Shown here: one piece after another, positions 12,477 through 21,900 of the stretch | Numbering within the stretch: position 1 is the first letter of the stretch | Layout: each line of letters opens with the position of its first letter | NCBI RefSeq assembly: GCF_000003605.2 | Contig: NW_003151758.1 | Location: 203,742 to 238,464 of the forward strand | Source: Saccoglossus kowalevskii | Lineage: Eukaryota; Hemichordata; Enteropneusta; Harrimaniidae | Length of the DNA stretch: 34,723 nt | Direction of reading: 5' to 3' | The notes under the pieces: generated by a model | Told to the model about the DNA's origin: nothing | Databases searched by the model: none | What the model saw: the letters and a program-made list of their open reading frames with translations, nothing else | Position numbers and translations under genes: made by a program

Positions 12477-13541
12477 ATGAAAACGCGCTTGCTACGCTTA
12501 CTTGCAGTTTTACTTGTATTGGTGCTAGGATTTGTGACTTTCCCCAAGTTGAACCAATTTGATTCTTCGTCGTTATTACGTACACAAGACAATTACCGCA
12601 ATGCTTTACCGCAGAACAGAGTCCAGGGTGGCGGTATTTATCACAACGATGAATCACAACAGGTGATTAGTGGCACTGAACATAAACAAAACGACATGGA
12701 GATGTATGAAGGGACTCTGAAGCCCCACAAAGAAGCTGTCATACCAAGAATCGCTCATTTTACCTGGATCGGATGTCGTGAGTTCGGTTTTTATCAACTT
12801 ATATCTATGCTCAGTATTTATAGAATTATGAAACCAGACAGAATTATTTTTCACGCAGATTGTGAACCAAAAAATAAACTCTTTCTCGAAGCCAGAAAAA
12901 TACCAATACTGGAAATCGACTTACGTGACACCCCAAACGAAGTTTTCGGAATCCCTTTAGCGAATAACTGGCATCGTTCAGATGTACTACGGCTGCAAGT
13001 TCTACGCGAAACTGGCGGTGTATATTTCGATCTCGATATTTGGGTGGTGAAATCACTAGACCCACTTTTACACTACGATTTTGTGGCAGGAAGACCCGGA
13101 AGAGGACGCTTGTGTAATTGCATACTCTTCGCAACTAAGAATTCCACAATGTTAGATTTGTTTTATAATAATTATCGACATTATGATCCTAAGGGGTGCT
13201 TTGCTTGTGCTAGTGTTGGCGAGCTACATCGTCTGGGATATGAGCATAAAGATTTACTTCATACAGAACTGCACACGTTGAGAGCAGACAACGCCTACGA
13301 GCAATACAATGGAAAGATGGATTGGAATCATCCCCGATACAGCATTCATTTCTTTTTTAGGGAAAAGCCTCGAAATGGACATCCTTTGGTGAATTCAGAA
13401 AACATAAAAACCATGGACAACATGGTGGGTGAAATTGCACGGTACATTTACTATGGGGAAAAGAACCCGATTGTTGGTAACAGGACAGTTGTACCGTGGT
13501 ATAACCAATCACAGGACTTACCAGCACTAATTTCTTTATAA
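12477..13541 (+). CDS. DXD-motif glycosyltransferase, type II membrane protein (tandem copy 2)
   Basis: A single open frame of 354 codons, read as intronless. It starts with a compact signal anchor (residues 1-5 basic, about 6-22 hydrophobic and leucine/valine rich), then a stem to about residue 73, then a catalytic domain about 88% identical to copy 1 by my hand count (34 differences over about 275 residues). D-L-D is at 185-187, exactly 10 residues earlier than in copy 1. The conserved C-terminal stretch ends in VPWYNQSQDL, after which the last few residues differ. Many nucleotide differences from copy 1 are synonymous, so both copies look functional. The expected role is transfer of a sugar to a glycan or glycolipid in the Golgi lumen; the substrate is unknown. 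The N-terminal 73 residues share no visible similarity with copy 1. Confidence 0.86.
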   Translation: MKTRLLRLLAVLLVLVLGFVTFPKLNQFDSSSLLRTQDNYRNALPQNRVQGGGIYHNDESQQVISGTEHKQNDMEMYEGTLKPHKEAVIPRIAHFTWIGCREFGFYQLISMLSIYRIMKPDRIIFHADCEPKNKLFLEARKIPILEIDLRDTPNEVFGIPLANNWHRSDVLRLQVLRETGGVYFDLDIWVVKSLDPLLHYDFVAGRPGRGRLCNCILFATKNSTMLDLFYNNYRHYDPKGCFACASVGELHRLGYEHKDLLHTELHTLRADNAYEQYNGKMDWNHPRYSIHFFFREKPRNGHPLVNSENIKTMDNMVGEIARYIYYGEKNPIVGNRTVVPWYNQSQDLPALISL

Positions 13542-13810
13542 TGTATTGTAATTGGTGGAGCATCGTATACGCATAGGTGACCATTATTTGGTACGTACAA
13601 TAACAGTCAACGCACATGCGCATCAACCTTCACCATTTTTTCACCAAACGAGTTAGTATATATTATGTTTGCTACAAAAACTACATTTAAAATTTATGGT
13701 TAACTTGGAAAATGAGAACTAACATGTTTTCATCGCCCGTTCATTACGACGCCTTTTCTCAAAGCCTATTAAATACAGTGTGTCTAATGATATAGGAAAA
13801 ATATACTTAA

Positions 13811-13857
13811 TGAGACCCATATCGAACAGGACGCGGCTCAACGACTACCGCCCTTGA
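13811..13857. mobile_element. Fragment of short-form TTAA MITE (one end)
   Basis: TGAGACCCATATCGAACAGG and ACGACTACCGCCCTTGA match the terminal 47 bp of the copy at 27749-27881. The other end is missing. Confidence 0.65.
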
Positions 13858-14262
13858 ATTTACGGAACATTAATTTTGGGTCAGAGCTATTGCCGACGGG
13901 TGGGTCAGTGCCGTGAACTAATAGAACAATAATCATTCTGCAGGTCCATGGTATTTTAGTTCACTTAGCTGACATTTGCATTAGACTTGGCAAAATCCAT
14001 CGGCAAGTCTGGTAATTCTCATCACACAAAAGAAGATTACAAGTCCACCAATAGAGGGCGCTGCATTTATTTAGTTGGTATCTGTGTTGCTTGGTGTTGT
14101 ATTTGTTTTTACATCCTGTTGATGAGATTCAATGCTTTAGTTAGAGACATGATGTTAGGACCTCAGAAGTGGGCGTGGCATGTTTTTGAATGCGGTGGTG
14201 GGGGGAGGAGACTTTGATATACTGTAAAATATCAGAATATAACCTAAGACACTAAAACTGAT

Positions 14263-14569
14263 TTAAAGCGTGGTAGTTGTCGCGCTGCGCATGTGCGAGA
14301 TATATGGGTCTCATATAAACAAAGATGGCAACTTTGACTGTTGCGCTGATCAACGAGTACGAACTGAGACGTTTCCAAGCTTTAGTTAGGTAATTTTCAT
14401 GTGATTGGAAGGTATCGAGAGAGTTACCGGCGGTAAACAGTGCATAACGCGCCCAGATCAAACCTCATACTTGGGGTTTCCATTTGAAGTGCACATTGGA
14501 TTGCGGGAAAATCAACGTTTATCAACACAAATTTTGTACATGCGCAGCGCGACAACCACCGCGCTTTAA
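14263..14569 (+). mobile_element. TTAA-family MITE, long form, 307 bp
   Basis: It is bounded by TTAA at 14263-14266 and 14566-14569. Terminal inverted repeats of about 30 bp start AGCGTGGTAGTTGTCGCGC on the left; the right end reads AGCGCGACAACCACCGCGCT. The interior matches 31088-31395. No coding potential. TTAA flanks are typical of piggyBac-type transposition; the mobilising transposase is not in the window. Confidence 0.85.
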
Positions 14570-14980
14570 AATCAACCAAAACTTTTTAGTAGAAAAGATA
14601 CATCCATGTTTTTGTCAACATAAATTACAATGTATAAATGAATGAGTAGAAATTGAATCCCTTTACCAATCGCTATGGTTACTACAATTAGATAGCTTGC
14701 AGCTAATAAAAGTAACAGTGGGAAAAAACATGAAGCTATATCTACTAAAATGTTTTGGTTTATTTTAAATCAGTTTTAGAAAACATTTCAGCTGTGCGGT
14801 GAGACAGTGTCCAGAATTAAAACAATGGAGGAAGTTGCAGTTTAGACATGAATCGCTTAATGACACCGTTTTTTTTCCCTCATTATTTTGGCTATCTATG
14901 CCATCTATGGAGACTTTCAGCATGTGATGCATTCACCTCAAATAATCACATGAATAAACAAGCAGCCAGTCGGCTGAGAT

Positions 14981-16120
14981 AGCTCCGCTGTTAGCAATGC
15001 ACATTTCAATTAAAGAACAGAAGATATCATTAAAAAATGAACAATATGAATAGTATCAAAGCAATTAGACTTGCGGTTTTCAACAAGAAGTGGAAAATAT
15101 CACTTTTTACCAAAAATTACAAAAATATTCATCAAAATTAGAGAATTGAAGATATTATCATGAAATGAATAAACCTGAGTTAGAACCACATGTAGTACCA
15201 ATATATGTGATATCAAAGCAATTGGACTTGCGGTTTTCAACAAGGAGTCGAAAATATCACTTTTTACCAAAAATGACAAAAATATTCACCAAAATTAGAG
15301 ATTTGAAGATATCATTACAAAATGAACAAATCTGAGAGAGGTCCACATGTAGTTAGTACCTATATATGTAGTATCAAAGCAATTGGACTTGCGGTTTTCA
15401 ACAAGAAGTCGTAAATATCACTTTTTACCAAAAATTACAAAAATATTCAACAAAATTAGAGAATTAAAGATATCATCATGAAATGAAAAAATCTGAGTTA
15501 GAATCACATGTAGTACCTATATGTGTAATGTCAAAGCAATTGGACTTGAGGTTTTAACAAGAAGTTGAAAATATCACTTTTTACCAAAAATGACAAAAAT
15601 ATTCACCAAAATTAGAGAATTGAAGATATCATTACAAAATGAACAAATCTGAGAGAGGTCCACATGTAGTACCTATATATGTAATATCAAAGCAATTGGA
15701 CATGCGGTTTTCAACAAAAAGTCGTAAATATCACTTTTTACCAAAAATTACAAAAATATTCATGAAAATTAGAGAATTGAAGATATCATCATGAAATGAA
15801 AAAATCTGAGTTAGAATCACATGTAGTACCTATATATGTAATATCAAAGCAATTGGACTTGCGGTTTTTAACAAGAAGTCGAAAAATATCACTTTTTACC
15901 AAAAATGACAAAAATATTCACCAAAATTAGACAATTAAAGATATCATCATGAAATGAACAAATCTAAGAGAGGTCTACCCAAGGTACATATACACCAAGT
16001 ATCAAAATATTCAGGCTTGTAGTTTTCAAGAAGAAGTCGAAAAAGTAAAACATTGACACGGACGACGACGGACAATCACTCATGTGATAAGCTCCACTCC
16101 ACAAAGTCGACAGCGGAGCT
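14981..16120. mobile_element. Helentron/pearl-like non-autonomous element with 157-bp internal repeats
   Basis: AGCTCCGCTGT at 14981-14991 and ACAGCGGAGCT at 16110-16120 form short terminal inverted repeats. Between about 15045 and 16010 a unit of about 157 bp is repeated six to seven times (GCAATTGGACTTGCGGTTTT near 15061, 15218, 15379, 15536, 15692 and 15849). The 3' end has ACGGACGACGACGGAC and a hairpin formed by AGCTCCAC at 16090-16097 and GCGGAGCT at 16113-16120. This layout recalls HINE/pearl elements of molluscs, but the class is inferred from architecture alone. Confidence 0.65.
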
Positions 16121-16416
16121 AAAAAAATGAGACCTTGTTTTATTTCATATAACTATAATATATTATGCAAATTCAATGTACATCATTGGATAAAACTAAA
16201 GATAAATCATTTCTGTACAAAATATAAAAATAGCTCCACCCTAATTAATTCAGTAAGATAAACAACAACAAATTATTCTGCATAGGATTTTTTCATAAAA
16301 TTATTTTTTTCAGGCATGACAGACATTTTGTTCACAAACAAAAAAGTCAATGTCAATTCTCAATGAAAATAGAAGATTATTAACTAAATTAACTAAAAAT
16401 TAAATCATATTAGTTA

Positions 16417-16549
16417 TTAAAGGACGGCAGTCGTCGTGCTGCGTCCTGTTCAATATGGAACTCATAGCGACGTATATAACGCGTGTGAAATACATTGTTT
16501 ATTTACATGTAATTTGAACATGTGTTTCACGACGACGACCGCGCTTTAA
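16417..16549 (+). mobile_element. TTAA-family MITE, short form, 133 bp
   Basis: TTAA at both ends (16417-16420, 16546-16549). Its termini AGGACGGCAGTCGTCGTGC and ACGACGACGACCGCGCT are of the same type as the long form, but the interior is different. It matches the copy at 27749-27881 in reverse orientation. Confidence 0.85.
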
Positions 16550-16935
16550 GTTTTATTCATTAAAGTTATTAGATCTATGAGGAATGCTGGTTATTGTGGT
16601 CTTATGAGAGTAATCCCGCAAATTATGCATGAAAATACAAGATACATTTCACTGTTTTTAAATTATAATAAAATACTGATATTAATTATTGATCAATTTG
16701 ATTATAGTTCACAAGCATTTCATATGAAGTGCATTTCACAATGAACTAGTTCTCTGGTTGCTAAGCATTCAATGTGCATTAATTCACCTTCCAATAATCA
16801 GAGGTTTTCCCTTTTCTGTTATAAATATATTTTTCTCTATGTTATTGACTTTCCAAATGATATAAAAAATTATCAGCACTTTTCCATAGTATGCTTGACC
16901 AAAGGTGTGCATATTGGAGCAACAGCCAAATGTAG

Positions 16936-17060
16936 CTTGTTTTGAAATGAGCTAATGGCGTGCTATTGGTCAGAAAGCTGTTTTGAAATGAGCTGATGGC
17001 ATGCTATTGGTCAGAATGCTGTTTTGAAATGAGCTGATGCCATGCTATTGTCAGAATGCT
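16936..17060. repeat. 41-bp tandem repeat, 3 copies
   Basis: TTTTGAAATGAGCTGATGGC begins each unit, at about 16940, 16981 and 17022. Confidence 0.85.
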
Positions 17061-17710
17061 GTTCGAATGACATGGGTAGTAATCTGTGCAAAGGTAAATT
17101 CGGTTATAGATTTGATTTCTTAAACCAATTATTCTTGAGTCTCTCAAAGATGTCTTGTAATCTACCTATGGATACCAATTTTCAGATATCACAGTTTCAT
17201 CTTTTGTACTGCTACATCAGAGTGTATACCGGTATGTACATTTCATATTTTCAAGGTTGACACATTATAGCAACCAGAGAACACAAAACAGTTTCCAATC
17301 CTCAGTATTGCAGAATCTTGCGGTGTATTTCTCATTTTGAAAACGATAACTTAAGAAAAAAGAAATTGCATCCTATTAAATGTGGTTATATTTACAAAAA
17401 AAAAATATGAAAAATAAATTACTTTCTTTGTTTTCTCTCTATAAATGCGATGTAAATTTCAGTTTTCATGGTGCATAAATTAAAGCTGAGAGTGCATACA
17501 TCTTGCGTATATATTCACCGATACCAAATAGACCAGTATTATATTTATATCTTAATTTGGTATCTAACTATTGCAATTTAATATTACTGTACATTAGGTG
17601 GGAACTTCAAGGCACTGCGATGAAATGGAAGAGTGTTCTAGTAAATAAATCATTGCAACATAATATATTAATTACATCACATTAGCTTGTATATAAGTAC
17701 ATGTAGTCTT
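17061..17710. other. Intergenic AT-rich stretch
   Basis: Nothing recognised beyond short open frames without domains. Confidence 0.5.
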
Positions 17711-17835
17711 GACCAGATGAAACCAGTTAAAACTGACCACCCAAGCCATTCTAAATTAGACCAAACCAGTATAAACTGACACAAACCAGTCCAAACTAGA
17801 CTAAACCAGTGTAAACTACCTAAACCTGGATAAAT
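17711..17835. repeat. Degenerate 16-18-bp tandem repeat
   Basis: Variants of ACCAGTATAAACTGAC recur through the stretch. Confidence 0.6.
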
Positions 17836-18687
17836 AGACCTGATCCAAATCTGGATTACTGGAAACTAACTAGATTATCATTTTACATAGTCCTCCAAGT
17901 TATTAATATACAACTGATATTTATATTGATTGACTCAATGTAGATGTTGCCAAATCATGGTGGGATATGACTCCATATTTAACAATTCTACTGTAGATTA
18001 TTTACTTTAACTGAAAATAAAATAAAAATTCAATAACTATGCATTTTCCCTGATAATAATTCATTTTAAAATCTAGAATATGCAAATATTATGAAATCAG
18101 AAAAGATTGAACACACTGGAGGCATAGGGTGACAAATCATACTCAGTAAGGGCAAACATTAATTCTGGGGGTTGGGGGCTGGATTTGAATTTTGGGGCCA
18201 ATTGTTATTGCTTTTGTGCTGTGATCCCACCTGATTTCCAGTCTGGTTCCCTTCCCCTCACAAATAATGTTATGTCCCTTTTGTATAAATCCATCTCTCA
18301 TGTCTCATGTGTGGGAAAATAAATAAAACATTTTCACCATTTAAAAAAAGAGTTTCTCAGTAATTATTATCACAAAACAAAATTCTGTATTCTTAATCCT
18401 AATTTCTTTTTCAAAATCTGAAATCTAAAAATAAACTTTAGATTAAGATTTAAAAATTAATTAATTTGTTTTTCTTCCTCAGAAACATAAAATGTAAGTT
18501 ATCCCTAGAGCTGCATCAGACAATCTCAGAACAACATTAGGGTCAAACCAAATGGATATTTGTTATGAATTTAAAAATCTGGATATTAAGGATATTAATA
18601 CATCACATACTGAAGCTGTTTCATTAATTACAGCTATACGAGGAGGCTTTCAGCAGGTGATACATTAAACATGGGTTGGAAATTGTA
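17836..18687. other. Region downstream of RGS22
   Basis: No gene recognised. This is the probable 3' untranslated and flanking region of RGS22; I found no clear AATAAA on the minus strand here. Confidence 0.4.
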
Positions 18688-18935
18688 TTACTTCTTTATT
18701 TTTAAGGCTGGCACCGTCTGTCTGGGACTCTTTCCATTCAGTGTCATTTTTACTTTTTTCACTTTTTCACCACCACTTCCTGGCCTTTCATCTTTGCCAT
18801 CTATTGCCATGGAAACCTTCTTCTTTCCTCTGTGAGTGTCACTCTGCACATCAGTTGTGTTGCCATCCATGTTGTTTGTTTGTTTGCTTTTGTCATTTTC
18901 TTTTCCTCCTTTGTTGATTTTCCTGACACCTTTGA
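18688..18935 (-). CDS. RGS22: RGS22 exon 14 (Lys-rich C-terminus and stop)
   Basis: Eighty-two codons and TAA. The sequence is Lys/Gly-rich with two related segments (KKKVSMAIDGK and KKVKMTLNGKS, also echoed by exon 13), ending PALKIKK. Phase agrees with exon 13 and the acceptor is tttttttcag. The last codons contain an AATAAA hexamer. Confidence 0.8.
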
Positions 18936-21900
18936 CTGAAAAAAAAACACACAGAAGTAAATGTAAGTACCGGGTAAATCATATTGCTACGTGTTTCTTT
19001 GCTAACTAGTTAAAGCTACACCTGCTGTAATTCCCACAACTTAACGTTGACTTCAACACAGAGAATATGTTCATCATCACTTTATTACAAGTAAAACCAA
19101 AGCACTTGAACTTTCAATCTGTAATTTTCCAAATTAGACTTCTCTTCAGTAGCCATATAGTACTGTTGAAATGCAAACTGTGGCTTATCTGTATAAAAAA
19201 TCCTAGGAAACTATCAGAGCAGTGCATACTGATATGTATGCAGTATAAAAGTTCATCTTTGAAATATATATGTACTGTTTTAAAAATATTAAAAACATTT
19301 TATTTTATTCTTGCACAGTGATGATGCACCAGGACACTATTTTGTGCCTGAAAAATTCGCAGTTTGATCTCAAAATCGCAGGTTTAGTCATCTTTACAAG
19401 GTTCATCATTTTTGTTGCCACGTGATAATTATGTAAACAAGTTTGTGCGAACTTGTCCGTCTATAGTTAGGCTTTCAAATCATGTATATTAAATTATGGT
19501 TCAGAATAATACAATATACACAGAACTCTTTATTAATGTATATTTGAATAGCCTCAATCAAACTACCGGTCTTGCATATTTTGAGTCGCCCACAAAATCC
19601 ATCTATTTGACTGATTTGTTAGGCAAATAAAAATCCCTGATTGTCAGTCAATACAAATGTATGCTGAATGCTCAGTAAAACAGTGAAGCACAATATCTGC
19701 TTATGCACAGTATGTAGTGTGTTCTCTTACCATCCATGTCCTGACTTATTGAAAGTCTCTTTTTCTTATCACCATGCACTTCCACAGTTTCATCAGATTT
19801 GCTCTCATCTTTAGCATCTTCTGTTGCACTTTTTGTTGTCATGGAACCTATGACGGAGAGGTTATTGAAATGAATAACAAACTCCATATATTCTAATCTC
19901 TATTTGATTCTATTCTATTCCATCCCATCCCATCCCATCCCTTTCCATCCCATCCCATTCCATACCATAGCGTACCATACCATAGCGTACCATTCCAGTC
20001 CAGTCCAGTCTAGTCTAGTCTAGTCTAGTCTAGTCTAGTACATTCTGTTCTATTCTATTCTATTCTATTCTATTCTATTCTATTCTACTCTACTCTACTC
20101 TACTCTACTCTACTCTACTCTACTCTACTCTACTCTACTCTACTCTACTCTACTCTACTCTACTCTACTCTACTCTACTCTACTCTACTCTACTCTACTC
20201 TACTCTACTCTACTCTACTCTACTCTACTCTACTCTACTCTACTCTACTCTACTCTACTCTACTCTACTCTACTCTACTCTACTCTACTCTACTCTACTC
20301 TACTCTACTCTACTCTACTCTATTCTATTCTATTCTATTCTATTCTATTCTATTCTATTCTATTCTATTCTAGTACATTATATTCTAGTACATTCTATTC
20401 TAGTACATTCTATTCTAGTACATTATATTCTAGTACATTATATTCTATTCTAGTACATTCTATTCTATTCTAGTACATTCTATTATACCTAATTCACTGC
20501 TAGACAAGATAGAAGATGCTTTCTCATCTGCATTCATAATAGCTTCTTCTTTCTCCAAGGCTTTTATGTAGTTAGAATATCTCCATTGTATGTGCTGCTC
20601 TTCTTCCTCTTCTTGCAGGAAATCAGCCAATGGGCTTGCAGGTATCACAGTGCTTCCGGCCTGACTACGCATTTCAGAATCATCATCATCTTCCTCTGCC
20701 AATCCCTTCTCTCTTCGAGCCCGCCTAACTTCTTCCTAAAATGCAAAATATGATGCTGATGAACATGTAAGACGATGTCTGACCTGAATTGTTAACATGT
20801 GAGATGACCTCTCACCTGAATTGTGAATATTTAAGATGACTAAATTCTGACCTAAATTATTATTATAAAAGATGACCTTGTGTATTATAAGCATACAATG
20901 ACCTCTGACCCAAACTACGAGTACATAAGATGACCTCTGACCCAAACAATGAATACATAAGATGACCTCTGACCTAAACTATTAATACATGTGATGACCT
21001 CTGGCCAAAAAACCCAGAATACATAAGATGACCTCTGACCTAAACTATGAATGCATGTGATGACCTCTGACCCAAGCTTCGAATACATAGGATGAAATCT
21101 GACCCAAACTAAAAATACATAAGATGACCACTGACCCAAACTATGAATACATAAATTGACCTCTAACCCAAACTACAAATACATAAGATGACTTCTGGCC
21201 AAAAAAAACGAATACATAAGATGACCTCTGACCTAAACTATGAATGTATGTGATGACCTCTGACCCAAACTTCGAATATATAGGATGAACTCTGACCCAA
21301 ACTAAAAATACATAAGATGACCACTGACCCAAACTATGAATACATAAATTGACCTCGAACAAAAACTACAAATACATGAGATGACTTCTGGCCCAAAAAA
21401 CGAATACATACGATGACCTCTGACCTAAACTATGAATGCATGTGATGACCTCTGACCCAAACTTCTAATACATAGGATGAACTCTGACCCAAACTAAAAA
21501 AAATACATAAGATGACCACTGACCCAAACTATGAATACATAAATTGACCTCTTACCCAAACTACAAATACATAAGATGACTTTTGGCCAAAAAACTCAAA
21601 TACATAAGATGACCTCTGACCTAAACTATGAATGCATGTGATGATCTCTGACCCAAACTACAAATACATAAGATGACCTCGACCTAAACTATGAATACAT
21701 TGGATAACCTCTGACCTTAGCTTCTCTTTCTTCCAATGCCCGCTGTCTTGCCCTCTCCCTGGCTCTGTGTCGTCTTCTCTTCTTTTCCAACTCTTCTACC
21801 ATCTTGGATTCATCCATTGTGTTTCTATAGTTACAGAAGTCTGCCCAATGTGCAAATAACACCCTGAAAACAGTCAACTAGAAACAAAATGGAATTAATT

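Noticed and set aside
13987-14217. A 76-codon plus-strand frame with a hydrophobic stretch following glycosyltransferase copy 2
   Set aside because: It resembles a membrane anchor by eye, but no catalytic sequence follows and a MITE starts just downstream; not enough to call a broken third copy.
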